Source of the DNA: a virus | Strand: one strand, 5' to 3' | IMG/VR virus record: IMGVR_UViG_3300034283_001603 | Location: 27,960 to 91,959 of that record | DNA: 64,000 bases | Shown here: in pieces, positions 10,764 through 19,752 of the stretch | Numbering within the stretch: position 1 is the first letter of the stretch | Layout: each line of letters starts with the position of its first letter | Program-made: the position numbers and the translations under genes | The notes under the pieces: generated by a model | What the model saw: only the letters and a program-made list of their open reading frames with translations | Databases searched by the model: none | Told to the model about the DNA's origin: nothing

Positions 10764-13700
10764 TGTCTTGGTGGAGAAAAGCAAGTGCAGTAGATAACGG
10801 TTCTCATAATATTAATGGCTGGATCAAAATTCAAAGCATATGGAGAAAGGCTTCTATTTCGGATACCATATCTTCTGCATCGAGCTCAAATCCATGGATT
10901 GTAGATGGTTGGCTAAGAATAAAAACTGCTTGGAGGTATGCTGGCGCAGGACTATGGGATTTAATATTTACTTCCTTATCTGTACCAGCACCATTAGTTC
11001 CATACCCGTACCTTGTTGCAGTTAATACAGACCCAGACAACCCTATGCTCCAGCCAAATACTAAGCTGTATACAACTCGTGGATACTGGGCGGAAGAGCC
11101 AATTAACTTTAATATTCAAATACAAGAAAAGCCTCCAGGCGGATCATGGTCTGCGATACAGACACACATAAAAAATTATGATGAATACTTATCCTCAGAT
11201 GGTTTAGATCAATTCCCACCACTTGCCTCTAATAGATATACTATACCAAAATCAAGAGTTAGGCAAGGATACTCATATAGAACTAAGCATGTTGCAACAA
11301 ATGCACAAAATCTTGAAGGTACATATATAACAGAAGCAATAATGCCAAGAATGACGCATGGCCCAATAATAAATACATTTACTGTAAGTAATGAGACTTC
11401 ATATGGAGCTAAGTTTTCTTGGACATTAGATGGAAATGTTGTAGATTCACCAGTTGAAGATTTATTTAAACAAACAATTAGAATTTATGATTATGAAACT
11501 GATGAGCTTATATATGACGATGATGTGTTAATTAATCAGCAAACTATAACTATAAACGAACCAACTCTTTTAGAAACTGGAGTAACGTATACTGCAGAAA
11601 TTACAGTTATATGTCAAGATGGTTGGTCATCAACAGCCAATCCTACACAAGATTTTATGAGAGTAGATTTTACAACAGGAGTTTCTTTGCCAGGACCAGT
11701 AAGAAATGTTGTAGCAACACAAACTTCGGGAAGACCTTATAATAATGCAGAGATTACTGTAACATGGAGCCCTCCACTTTTAGACCCTCAAGCAGTTGAT
11801 TACTATAGAGTTCAGTATGCTTACGTTAATTCTTCTGGAAATTATGGCGGAGTAACATGGAACACTTTGTCTGATACATGGCCAAATACAAGTATTACTA
11901 GCTCCCCATATGCAGCAAATTATGGAGGGTATTTTGTTACTCATAAGATTTGGTCTCATAACTCAGCTGGCTATACCCTAACAAGCGTAACTTCAAACGA
12001 AATTCTTACATCTACTAAAGCGGAAAAACCAGTAATTCTTAATGCAACAAAAGCTTCTAATACCTCAATCTCTGTATACTTTGACCCACTGTGGGACTAT
12101 GGTGGCAATAAGGGAGATGGCGGGTCTGTAACAACCTACCGTCTTTACGCCACATCAGACACAGGCCAATTTAATAAACTGATTACAACATCTCCAACTA
12201 CAATTACGGGACTTACGGCAAATAAATCTTATGAGCTAAAAATAAAAGCTACCAATAACGAAGGAGATGAATATTCAGATGGATTTATTTTAGACATAAC
12301 AGATAGAACGCCAGTAGCAACTCCTGTATCTGCAGTACTATCTTTACAGGCGGGGCCTGCAGGGCGTCCTGGATCTACATATAGAATTACAGCTCCATCA
12401 TTTACGAATTTACCAACTGAATATTATTTTCAATATGAAGTAAATAATCAAGGTGCGAATAGCTATGTTAACAGTGGGTGGATATCTAATAGCTATTGGG
12501 ATTACACTTTTTTAACCGAGACATCAAACACCTTATCTGGTATCGTTTATGCAAGAAATATTTATGCAACAAGCGCTGGAGTTTATACATCAACATCTGT
12601 TCCTGTGCTTAAATATAAACCTTCTGATCCAACAATAACAACATCTTCAACTACATCAAGCTGGTCTATTGGGGTCGTATTTGGAGCAAACACAACATCG
12701 GTTGAAATTGAATATGGATCAACTATAAATTATGGAACAATTGCAACACTTACATCTTCTAGAACATTTACACCAGTAGGACCATTTCCTAGTAATACAA
12801 CATATTACTATAGAATCACACCATTTAATTCATCTTCTCCTGGAGATTCAATAACTGGATCAGTAACTACACAAGTTATATTAACTGCTCCTGGGCCAGC
12901 AAGAAATGTTTCAATACAAAACGTTGCTTTCAGAAGTTATGGTGAAGGTCAGATATCTATATCCTGGGAAGCTCCATTAAACAATGGAGGATCTGCGATA
13001 GATTACTATAGGGTTCAGTATGCTTATGATTATGATTTAAGTACATGGTACACTCTATCAGATACTTGGGCAGCAACATCAATGACGGCTGGCCCATTTC
13101 CAGATTCATATACAATTAGGGCAAAAGTTTTTGCACACAATGCACAGGGATATTCTGTTAGTGAAGTTTCACCAGCACCAGGAGCGTACATAAACACAAA
13201 AGCAGAAGCACCTAGCCTTTTGACTGCAACAAAATCATCTTCAACATCTATTGCAACAACTTTTACTCCAAGTATTATATACGGAGGAACAAAAAATACT
13301 GGAGGCAGTGATGTTATATACTACCTAAGAACATCATCAATCTTAGGACCTACATCTAAACAGGTTACAACATCTCCTTCAACAATTACTGGATTAACAG
13401 CTGGATACGACTATACTGTTTTTATAAGAGCATCAAATGATCAAGGAACGGTTGATTCAAATACTATTACTGTTGGTCTTGTAAATGCACCATCACTTAT
13501 TTCTGCACCAGAGGTAACCCCTAGTTCTGGTACTGCAGGTTCTACTCAATACTCAACGACAAATGGTTCATGGAGTGGAAGCCCAACTGGATACACGTAT
13601 TCATGGAGATACAGGGAGACAAGCGTTATATACCCAGCTGCACCTGGCACAAATAATCAAAGTACGTATACTCCACCTGCAAATTTTGTTTCCTTGTACG

Positions 13701-15172
13701 GAAACACATTAAGATGCGTTGTTACAGCAATTAATGGTGGGGGATCAACACCAGCTAATTCAAATGACGTAACCGTTTCTGCTCCAGTATCTGCACCAGT
13801 AGGTTCTGTATCTATTTCTCCATCTGGTACAGTTCAAGCACGTACTCAAATAACTGCAACTTCTTCATTTACAAATTCTCCAACCTCATCTTACATTGAA
13901 ATAAGAAAGGCAACTGGTGCAAACCCAACACAGTCAAGCACACTAGTCACTTCGTCTGCATCTACTCAAGTTTCACATACAATTACAGACTCTGAAGCTT
14001 CTGGTACTCCAGATCGGTTTATTGCATTTGCATATGCTTCAAATTCAGGTGGAACCTCACCAACATATTCTTCAAATATTATTACCTCTACGCCATACGT
14101 ACCCCCAGCACTTGCACCAACTGGAGGCTCAGCATCGGTTAGCCCAGCTAGCGGAACATACGGATCCACAACATTTACTGCATCAACTTCAGGATGGAGT
14201 GGATCTCAAACTATAACTTATGCATATTCTTGGCAGAGATTTTTAAGCAATGGGTCTTGGCAAGAAGTTGCGACAGGATCTACATTTTCTCCAACTGTAG
14301 CTCAAGGGACCACAGCACTTTCCTGGAGACTTTTTGTAACAGCATCAAATGGAATTTCTCCTAACGGAACAGCAACTGCAACGTTTACAGTTCAAAATCC
14401 AACAGTGGCAATACCTTCTGGAGGATCGGTTACTTTAACTGGAACATCAACCGTTGGAAGTATTATATCCGCAGCAACTTCTGGATGGTCTCCAACGCCA
14501 ACTTCGTATGAAACAATTATTACAACTGCGCTTTATCCTACTATACCAACAGATTTAAGTACAGTTGTTGCAACTGGAACAACATCTGCTTCTTATACAA
14601 TTACATCAAATGATGCAATTTCGCCAGAAAATATATTCAGATCTTTTGCCAGAGCAACTAACTCTTCTGGTACATCTTCTTATGTTTCTTCAACAAATAC
14701 TATTACTGCAACAGCTGCAAATACACCACCGTTCTTCCCACCACACTTCCCACCGTTCTTCCCACCGTTCTTCCCACCACACTTCCCACCGTTCTTCCCA
14801 CCACACTTCCCACCGTTCTTCCCACCGTTCTTCCCACCACACTTCCCACCGTTCTTCCCACCACACTTCCCGTCTACAACACCAGCAGTTCCAACAGGTT
14901 TAACAGCTTACCTATCTGGTTCTAATACACAGCTTTCCTGGAATGCAGTATCTGGAGCAACTAGCTATGAGTTGTATTGGGGAACAAGTGCAACAAAACC
15001 TTCAAGCTCAGCGACTATAGATTATCCACAACCTGGACAGCCTCTTATCACATCAGAAGTATTTACTGCTCCAATATCTAATCAATATTATTGGTTTATT
15101 AGAGCAAGGAATTCTGCTGGGGTTAGCGGCTGGTCTAATGGGGCTTTCACATCTGCAATAGGGCCATCTTAA
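10763..15172 (+). CDS. Giant tail fibre with fibronectin-III modules and FFPP/HFPP repeat
   Basis: This 1469-residue protein opens with three WR(K/Y)A-type short repeats in the first ~70 residues, which may be a docking segment. Multiple Fn3/Ig-like modules follow, recognisable by TITGLTANKSYELKI and TITGLTAGYDYTVFI. At residues ~1324-1370 there is a strict (F/H)FPP tetrapeptide repeat, followed by a last Fn3-like module (TNPTGLTAYLSG-type context). It ends the tail operon. Adhesion or receptor binding is likely. The proline-phenylalanine repeat is probably a rigid spacer and is described separately. Confidence 0.68.
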   Translation: MSWWRKASAVDNGSHNINGWIKIQSIWRKASISDTISSASSSNPWIVDGWLRIKTAWRYAGAGLWDLIFTSLSVPAPLVPYPYLVAVNTDPDNPMLQPNTKLYTTRGYWAEEPINFNIQIQEKPPGGSWSAIQTHIKNYDEYLSSDGLDQFPPLASNRYTIPKSRVRQGYSYRTKHVATNAQNLEGTYITEAIMPRMTHGPIINTFTVSNETSYGAKFSWTLDGNVVDSPVEDLFKQTIRIYDYETDELIYDDDVLINQQTITINEPTLLETGVTYTAEITVICQDGWSSTANPTQDFMRVDFTTGVSLPGPVRNVVATQTSGRPYNNAEITVTWSPPLLDPQAVDYYRVQYAYVNSSGNYGGVTWNTLSDTWPNTSITSSPYAANYGGYFVTHKIWSHNSAGYTLTSVTSNEILTSTKAEKPVILNATKASNTSISVYFDPLWDYGGNKGDGGSVTTYRLYATSDTGQFNKLITTSPTTITGLTANKSYELKIKATNNEGDEYSDGFILDITDRTPVATPVSAVLSLQAGPAGRPGSTYRITAPSFTNLPTEYYFQYEVNNQGANSYVNSGWISNSYWDYTFLTETSNTLSGIVYARNIYATSAGVYTSTSVPVLKYKPSDPTITTSSTTSSWSIGVVFGANTTSVEIEYGSTINYGTIATLTSSRTFTPVGPFPSNTTYYYRITPFNSSSPGDSITGSVTTQVILTAPGPARNVSIQNVAFRSYGEGQISISWEAPLNNGGSAIDYYRVQYAYDYDLSTWYTLSDTWAATSMTAGPFPDSYTIRAKVFAHNAQGYSVSEVSPAPGAYINTKAEAPSLLTATKSSSTSIATTFTPSIIYGGTKNTGGSDVIYYLRTSSILGPTSKQVTTSPSTITGLTAGYDYTVFIRASNDQGTVDSNTITVGLVNAPSLISAPEVTPSSGTAGSTQYSTTNGSWSGSPTGYTYSWRYRETSVIYPAAPGTNNQSTYTPPANFVSLYGNTLRCVVTAINGGGSTPANSNDVTVSAPVSAPVGSVSISPSGTVQARTQITATSSFTNSPTSSYIEIRKATGANPTQSSTLVTSSASTQVSHTITDSEASGTPDRFIAFAYASNSGGTSPTYSSNIITSTPYVPPALAPTGGSASVSPASGTYGSTTFTASTSGWSGSQTITYAYSWQRFLSNGSWQEVATGSTFSPTVAQGTTALSWRLFVTASNGISPNGTATATFTVQNPTVAIPSGGSVTLTGTSTVGSIISAATSGWSPTPTSYETIITTALYPTIPTDLSTVVATGTTSASYTITSNDAISPENIFRSFARATNSSGTSSYVSSTNTITATAANTPPFFPPHFPPFFPPFFPPHFPPFFPPHFPPFFPPFFPPHFPPFFPPHFPSTTPAVPTGLTAYLSGSNTQLSWNAVSGATSYELYWGTSATKPSSSATIDYPQPGQPLITSEVFTAPISNQYYWFIRARNSAGVSGWSNGAFTSAIGPS
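14732..14872 (+). repeat. In-frame FFPP/HFPP tandem repeat with 60-nt super-period
   Basis: Twelve 12-nt units encode FFPP or HFPP in the order F H F F H, F H F F H, F H. The five-unit block (60 nt) is repeated almost exactly, so the sequence has a higher-order period above the 12-nt unit. It is entirely in frame inside the fibre gene. It is neither a CRISPR array nor intergenic. Confidence 0.95.
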
Positions 15173-15206
15173 TAAATAGTTAATCTGTAATTAAATTTTG
15201 ATCATA

Positions 15207-15236
15207 TTGCTAAATGGTATATGATAATGGTATAAT
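15207..15236 (+). promoter_or_regulatory. Promoter TTGCTA-18-TATAAT before small-gene cluster
   Basis: After the fibre gene ends at 15172 the intergenic stretch contains TTGCTA (15207-15212), an 18-base spacer and TATAAT (15231-15236). A clear Shine-Dalgarno sequence (AAAGGAGG) then precedes the ATG at 15254. Confidence 0.5.
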
Positions 15237-15253
15237 ATGAAAGGAGGCACAAA

Positions 15254-15472
15254 ATGACATATGAATTAACAAATGAAGAAAAAGAAGCAGTAATAAATCA
15301 GCATTCAAGATCACTAGAATATGCAAAGTATAATGTTCAGGTATCTTTGAAGGTTGAAAATGCTGTGTCCACACCAAACACAACAACAATTGCTGATCTA
15401 AATACACAGCTTGCAGATATAAATGCAAAGCTAGTTGTTCTCGCCGCAGAATTAACATTAATCGCAGAATAA
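15254..15472 (+). CDS. Small helical protein, unknown
   Basis: The product has 72 residues with a strong ribosome binding site (AAAGGAGG). It is predicted mostly helical, with a C-terminal heptad-like segment (IADLNTQLADINAKLVVLAAEL) suggesting a coiled coil. It follows the fibre gene and precedes another small coiled-coil protein, so a fibre-associated or chaperone role is possible. I do not recognise a family. Confidence 0.6.
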   Translation: MTYELTNEEKEAVINQHSRSLEYAKYNVQVSLKVENAVSTPNTTTIADLNTQLADINAKLVVLAAELTLIAE

Positions 15473-15481
15473 GGTAAACAA

Positions 15482-15670
15482 ATGGAAGAAAAATCTCAGC
15501 TAGTAATATCTGCTATGCAAGAAAGAATTGGCCAGCTTGCTGCTAATTATGAGTTACAAATTGCAATGCTAAGAGCAGAGCTAACAGTTCTATCTAATCA
15601 ATCAGATGATAAGCAAAAAGCTTTAGATTCTTATTCAGAAGAAATTGCAGCAAAGATGGGGGATTCATAA
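15482..15670 (+). CDS. Small coiled-coil protein, unknown
   Basis: The product has 62 residues and is almost wholly alpha-helical with heptad spacing of Leu/Ile/Ala (for example IGQLAANYELQIAMLRAEL). It starts nine bases after the previous stop and ends just before the next gene. It is probably co-transcribed with both neighbours. Function is unknown. Confidence 0.6.
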   Translation: MEEKSQLVISAMQERIGQLAANYELQIAMLRAELTVLSNQSDDKQKALDSYSEEIAAKMGDS

Positions 15671-15671
15671 T

Positions 15672-16109
15672 ATGGGTGAAACGTTTGCAGACGGAGAGCC
15701 AGTAGATCCAAAAAAATTAGAGAACCTACAAAATCAGATAGATGCCATCAAGATGAGATCTGATGAGTCTTATGACTTGAGTAAGGCTACCGCAGGCGAT
15801 GTTTCAAAACTTGCCGTGATGCACTTAAGAGCGGGCTTTGTTAGCTTTGACAATGGCATAGGTAAGGGTAAATCAAACTCAAGAAACATACCACTTGCGT
15901 GGGAGCCAGAATACGAAGCAGTATTTGTAGTTGCAACACCAAGATTTCAGGACCCATCAAAAAATGATCTTAGGTATTCTATTACTGGTACTGGAACTTC
16001 AGGTGGAACTACAACGCTGCATGTTTATTCTAGTACAGGTATAGCTGGAAAAGTTGAATTTCATTGGCTAAGCGCTGGTAGAAAGCCTGTTTCAGATTCA
16101 TCTTCATAG
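15672..16109 (+). CDS. Fibre-associated-like protein, unknown
   Basis: The product has 145 residues from the ATG at 15672, which has a GGGGG ribosome binding site nine bases upstream; an in-frame ATG at 15645 would overlap the previous gene and is less likely. The N-terminus is helical (PKKLENLQNQIDAIKMRSDE). The C-terminal ~90 residues (AVFVVATPRFQDP, TTTLHVYSSTG, KVEFHWLSAG) look like the small beta domain found at the tips of phage fibre proteins. With the two preceding genes it ends the tail region. Confidence 0.5.
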   Translation: MGETFADGEPVDPKKLENLQNQIDAIKMRSDESYDLSKATAGDVSKLAVMHLRAGFVSFDNGIGKGKSNSRNIPLAWEPEYEAVFVVATPRFQDPSKNDLRYSITGTGTSGGTTTLHVYSSTGIAGKVEFHWLSAGRKPVSDSSS

Positions 16110-16117
16110 AATTGCTA

Positions 16118-16145
16118 TTGACACACTGCACCAATATGTTACAAT
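16118..16145 (+). promoter_or_regulatory. Strong promoter TTGACA-16-TACAAT
   Basis: TTGACA at 16118-16123 is followed by 16 bases and TACAAT at 16140-16145, near-consensus for a sigma-70-like factor. It should drive the replication operon starting with the metallophosphoesterase at 16200. A perfect 26-bp palindrome begins about ten bases downstream, near the expected transcription start. Confidence 0.7.
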
Positions 16146-16154
16146 TACTATAAC

Positions 16155-16180
16155 ATTAAGCCACGATATCGTGGCTTAAT
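16155..16180. promoter_or_regulatory. 26-bp perfect palindrome at transcription start (operator or terminator)
   Basis: The arm ATTAAGCCACGAT is followed immediately by its exact reverse complement, giving a 13+13 palindrome without a loop. It sits between the tail operon end (16109) and the ATG at 16200, at about +3 to +28 of the promoter. It could be a repressor operator, a terminator for the tail operon, or a 5' stem in the leader. No long T run follows on either side, which argues somewhat against an intrinsic terminator. Confidence 0.6.
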
Positions 16181-16199
16181 ATATATATTAAGGGTTTTA

Positions 16200-17000
16200 A
16201 TGACTAACGATTTAAAGTGGATGATTTCATCCGACCAACAATTTCCATATCAGGATGATAAGATGATAGCACTTTGGTTCAAAGTCATGAAGTGGTTTAA
16301 ACCAGATGTTGTAGATTATCTTGGAGATACAGATGACCAAGCATGTTATAGCAAGTACACAGAAGGAAGATCAGCAGAGTTTTTAAACCTTCACAAGACT
16401 GATAGTAGAGACCTGATTGTTCCAATGATGCGTCATGAAGCAAAAGGCGCTAGAGATTTTTACACAAAAACACGAGAGATGCTACCAGAAGCACAATTAT
16501 TTTCTGCTTTAGGCAACCATGATGTTAGAATTTTTAATTATGTAGACGCAAAGCTTCCTGATTATATTAATGAAGTTACTCCAGAAGCATTGTGGGGCTT
16601 AGACTCATTGGGTTACGAGTATATTCATTATAATGAATTACCTAAGCGCCGCTTTGGAGATATACATGTTCACCATGGACTTTCAATTGCAGCAACTGGA
16701 TCTGTTCGTAAAGACATGGAAGACCTGCAGGTATCTTTAATTAGAGGACACTCGCACAGAATTGCCTCCCACCTTGTAACATACGAACTAAGAAATGGCG
16801 GAGAAGGAGAAACTCTTCGTGGTTATGAGCTTGGCCACATGTGTGATGAAAAAGGTCCAGGAATGAAATATATGCAGCACCACGATTGGCAAAAAGGTTT
16901 TGCTATTGCACATATTGTAAATGATTATCCACATATTCAGATGATACATGTGGCTCCAGATTACTCATGTGTTGTTGATGGGAAGCTATTTACACTATGA
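16200..17000 (+). CDS. Calcineurin-like metallophosphoesterase
   Basis: The product has 266 residues with the metallophosphoesterase signature in order: SDQQFPYQD (residues ~11-19), GDTDD (~41), GNHDVR (~100), HHG (~157) and GHSHR (~178). These are the expected metal-binding Asp, Asn and His residues; the first motif has DxQ rather than DxH, as in many phage members. It is the first gene of the replication operon. Substrates of such phage enzymes (phosphodiester or cyclic nucleotide) are not deducible from sequence. Confidence 0.85.
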   Translation: MTNDLKWMISSDQQFPYQDDKMIALWFKVMKWFKPDVVDYLGDTDDQACYSKYTEGRSAEFLNLHKTDSRDLIVPMMRHEAKGARDFYTKTREMLPEAQLFSALGNHDVRIFNYVDAKLPDYINEVTPEALWGLDSLGYEYIHYNELPKRRFGDIHVHHGLSIAATGSVRKDMEDLQVSLIRGHSHRIASHLVTYELRNGGEGETLRGYELGHMCDEKGPGMKYMQHHDWQKGFAIAHIVNDYPHIQMIHVAPDYSCVVDGKLFTL

Positions 17001-17185
17001 TGAAATGCAATAAGTGTCAAGGAAGAGTTTTTGTTGATAGAGTGTTTTCGCAAAAACTACACGTAGAGCTTTTCTGCATGATGTGCGGTAAAAGATGGAT
17101 GATTAATAAGGATACGAGTGCACTAGGTAAATGGATAGAAAAAAGAGAAAACAGTCAGCTAAAAGCATTCGGTATTTCTTCTTAA
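16997..17185 (+). CDS. Zinc-ribbon small protein
   Basis: The product has 62 residues. Two CxxC pairs (CNKC near residue 4 and CMMC near residue 29) form a probable zinc ribbon. It overlaps the previous stop by four bases and the next gene by 55 bases. Function is unknown; nucleic-acid or protein contact is typical of such ribbons. Confidence 0.6.
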   Translation: MMKCNKCQGRVFVDRVFSQKLHVELFCMMCGKRWMINKDTSALGKWIEKRENSQLKAFGISS

Positions 17186-17613
17186 ATAACAAGATACATA
17201 AAGTATTAAGTCATTCAAGATCTAAAGATCAAATGGTTGCCTGGTGCTACCCAGATAAAAAAAGATTGCTATATTCTTATTCACAAGTTTTAAAAACTAT
17301 GGAGAATGCATATTCAACTAGTCAGGTAGCCCAGATGCTTGGCAAGCATAAGGTTACAATAGAAGATTATATTTTGGACGGGAAGATAAGATATCCTCAA
17401 AAAGTATATCCAATAGGTAATCCAGATAGCACATGGTATAAGTTTATGTATAGCGAATCGGACATTATGGACATTCATGAGTTTATATTAGAATCAGGAT
17501 ACTCTAATAATATGCCTTCAAAAAATGAGATGAAAGCTCTTCTCAAACACAACACTATATTGTATACTAAGACCACTGAAGGAAAATTTGTACCAGTATG
17601 GAAAGCAGAATAA
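17131..17613 (+). CDS. HTH DNA-binding protein (MerR/excisionase-like helix)
   Basis: The product has 160 residues. Residues ~55-80 (YSTSQVAQMLGKHKVTIEDYILDG) match a MerR/excisionase-type helix-turn-helix, where the helix pair reads 'S..vA.mLG....TI..yi..G'. The N-terminus is very basic. The long overlap (55 bases) with the upstream zinc-ribbon gene leaves the exact start uncertain; a later start would lose the basic segment. It is probably a regulator or replication-associated DNA-binding protein. Confidence 0.6.
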   Translation: MDRKKRKQSAKSIRYFFLNNKIHKVLSHSRSKDQMVAWCYPDKKRLLYSYSQVLKTMENAYSTSQVAQMLGKHKVTIEDYILDGKIRYPQKVYPIGNPDSTWYKFMYSESDIMDIHEFILESGYSNNMPSKNEMKALLKHNTILYTKTTEGKFVPVWKAE

Positions 17614-17720
17614 TGTCAAGCAGAGTAGTGGTATGTGATATATGTAAAAAAGAAATAGAATTACGTTGGGGCATTTTTGCTCATGACAGTTTAAGCAGGC
17701 ATAGAAAGGCTGAGCACTAA
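17613..17720 (+). CDS. 35-residue C2H2-like mini zinc finger
   Basis: The ATG at 17613 overlaps the previous stop (TAATG) and the product ends in HRKAEH immediately before the next start. CxxC at residues 8-11 and two His near the C-terminus (SRHRKAEH) suggest a C2H2-type zinc finger. Tight TAATG coupling on both sides supports a real gene. Confidence 0.5.
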   Translation: MSSRVVVCDICKKEIELRWGIFAHDSLSRHRKAEH

Positions 17721-17929
17721 TGGAAAAAGGAACTCAAGTTAGAGTAGACTTATCTTTTACACGCAATCTGGGTAATTTTGAAAGCATCAAGATTGGTATT
17801 GGCGTAGACGATTTTGTTAGAGAAGGCGAAACAGTTGATGCCGCAGCAGATAGAGTATATAAGTTTGTTGAAGATAAGCTAATTCAAAAGACACAAGAAG
17901 TAGAAGAGGAATTGCGTGGCAGTAAATAA
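17720..17929 (+). CDS. Conserved small phage protein, unknown
   Basis: The product has 69 residues with one beta sheet followed by a helix: RVDLSFTRNLGNFESIKIGIGV, then AADRVYKFVEDKLIQKTQEVEEEL. This layout is common in actinophage replication regions, where its function is not known. It starts at an overlap with the preceding mini zinc finger and overlaps the next gene by 14 bases. Confidence 0.6.
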   Translation: MEKGTQVRVDLSFTRNLGNFESIKIGIGVDDFVREGETVDAAADRVYKFVEDKLIQKTQEVEEELRGSK

Positions 17930-18230
17930 AGAACCCTACATCCTACTTTCTTTGTATTCTAATCTATATGAGGAGGCTTATAAAACAAAGCCAACTATCA
18001 ATAGGTATAAGGAAAAGTGGGCAATGCAAGATGTAATAGACAGCATAGGGTTTGATCGATCTAAAGATGTGTTAGAGTATTACTTTAAAACTGGAAAGAA
18101 TAGGCACCCGCTTAATTTCTTTTACAACAACTTTGATCGAATAGAGGACATGATGATTCAGATTAAAGAAGATAAAATTAACAGAAGCCGTCTGTTGCAG
18201 GAGACTAAAAGAATGGTTGAGGATAACTAA
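17916..18230 (+). CDS. Unknown protein directly upstream of helicase (loader candidate)
   Basis: The product has 104 residues starting at GTG (17916). It is helical and charged, with no recognised domain. Its stop overlaps the ATG of the DnaB-like helicase, the position often held by a helicase loader or accessory replication factor. That role is inference from position only. Confidence 0.5.
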   Translation: MAVNKEPYILLSLYSNLYEEAYKTKPTINRYKEKWAMQDVIDSIGFDRSKDVLEYYFKTGKNRHPLNFFYNNFDRIEDMMIQIKEDKINRSRLLQETKRMVEDN

Positions 18231-19465
18231 TGAATACAGAAGCAGAACTCATTTCGGCAGTTTGTAAAAACAAAGATATCAGCACCATTCTTGCAGACAA
18301 TTCGGACGACCTGTTTGTATCCCATAAGGATATCTGGGAAGGCCTTAAGTCATACTACTATAAGTTTAGAGCAGTACCAGAGGCTGGAATCCTACAAGAT
18401 AAATTTAAAGACTTTGAGCCAGTTGAAACAAAAGGTGAGACGGGATATTATCTAGATAAACTAAAGAATGAATTTGTAGGCAATAAGTTAAAGACAATTC
18501 TTATGCAGGCTGGTTCATCTTTAAAAGAAGATGCTCCATCTAGAGTGCTTGGAACAATGCAATCGCAACTTGCAAATTTGAGTAGGTACACAAACAATGT
18601 TAAAGACCTAGATATAACAGATTTAGATTCAGCAGAAAGACACTATGAGTCAGTAAGAACTAGATCTTTAGCGATGGGTGGAAGTCCAGGAATCCTAACA
18701 GGGTTTGATGCAATTGATAAGGCATACCCAACTGGAATGGCTCCAGGACACCTCATTGTGGCAATTGGCTGGCCAGGACGTGGTAAGACTTGGTTTACAT
18801 CGTATCTTGCATGCAAAGCTTGGGAGCAAGGCTTTAAGCCTATGATTGTGTCTCTTGAAATGGCACCAGAGAATATGCGAGATAGAATTTATACTATGCT
18901 TGGCTCTGGTTTATTTAGAGCAAGTGACCTGTCTAAGGGCGACATTAACATTGACGATTTTAAAACATGGGGAAAGAAAAAAACTGAAGGCAAAAACAGT
19001 TTCATTCTTGTTTCAAATGAAGGTGCAGGAGAAGTAACTCCAGCAACTATTCAGGGAAAGATTGATCAGCATAAGCCAGACTTAGTTATTCTTGATTACC
19101 ATCAATTGTTTAATGATAATAAGAGAAGCAATTCTGAAGTTGAAAGAAATAGAAATATTTCAAGAGATTTTAAGTTGTTGGCTGTAACAAATGGAATTCC
19201 TATTATTGATATTACCGCTGCTACGGCAGATGATATTTCAGATCAAAAAGAACCTCCAATGATGAGCCAAGTTGCATGGTCAAAGGCTATTGAGTATGAT
19301 GCTGATATGGCTATTGCTATTCATAAGCATGCCAATACAGATTTAATTGAGGTTGTGTCTAGAAAGAATAGGCATGGACATGACTTTAGATTCTTCCTTG
19401 ACTGGGATATAAATAGAGGAGTTATCACTCCGATCTATGAAGACTTGCCAGAGTTGAGCAAGTGA
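18230..19465 (+). CDS. dnaB: DnaB-like replicative helicase
   Basis: The product has 411 residues. The N-terminal ~110 residues resemble the DnaB N-terminal helical domain. The C-terminal RecA-like core has Walker A GWPGRGKT at about residue 180, then MIVSLEM, a Walker B-like LVILDYHQLF and MSQVAWSKAIEYDAD. It unwinds DNA at the phage fork. It lies just upstream of the primase and polymerase genes with overlapping ends, forming a replication operon. Confidence 0.88.
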   Translation: MNTEAELISAVCKNKDISTILADNSDDLFVSHKDIWEGLKSYYYKFRAVPEAGILQDKFKDFEPVETKGETGYYLDKLKNEFVGNKLKTILMQAGSSLKEDAPSRVLGTMQSQLANLSRYTNNVKDLDITDLDSAERHYESVRTRSLAMGGSPGILTGFDAIDKAYPTGMAPGHLIVAIGWPGRGKTWFTSYLACKAWEQGFKPMIVSLEMAPENMRDRIYTMLGSGLFRASDLSKGDINIDDFKTWGKKKTEGKNSFILVSNEGAGEVTPATIQGKIDQHKPDLVILDYHQLFNDNKRSNSEVERNRNISRDFKLLAVTNGIPIIDITAATADDISDQKEPPMMSQVAWSKAIEYDADMAIAIHKHANTDLIEVVSRKNRHGHDFRFFLDWDINRGVITPIYEDLPELSK

Positions 19466-19752
19466 CTCATCAAAATATTAAAAGGTTTCAAATAAGAGTT
19501 GAGTTTTTAGATGATTCTGATATGATCAGGATAAAAAAACAATACGAAGATTTGCTTGTAGGACAAATGAAAGATTCTGGATACGCTAGGGCACTTGACA
19601 TAGACCCAGCTTTTTCGGTAGAATTTGACGGACAAACATGGAAGTTCTTAATGACCCTCCATGGAGTTTATGTAGGAAAGAAGAAGGCATGGCAATTAGA
19701 GGGTATGACACAAGGAAAGTTGATACATCGGAATACTCCTCTGCCCACATAA
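19462..19752 (+). CDS. Unknown protein between helicase and primase
   Basis: The product has 96 residues starting at GTG and overlapping the helicase stop by four bases. It is beta-rich (IRVEFLDDSD, FSVEFDGQTWKFLMTLHG) and I do not recognise it. Its 3' end overlaps the primase start by about 64 bases. Function is unknown; replication accessory by context. Confidence 0.5.
   Translation: MTHQNIKRFQIRVEFLDDSDMIRIKKQYEDLLVGQMKDSGYARALDIDPAFSVEFDGQTWKFLMTLHGVYVGKKKAWQLEGMTQGKLIHRNTPLPT

Noticed and set aside
14732-14872. CRISPR array
   Set aside because: Units are contiguous, coding and spacer-free.
14565-14903. Alternative plus frame with His/Ser repeats
   Set aside because: It is a second-frame reading of the FFPP/HFPP repeat inside the fibre gene.
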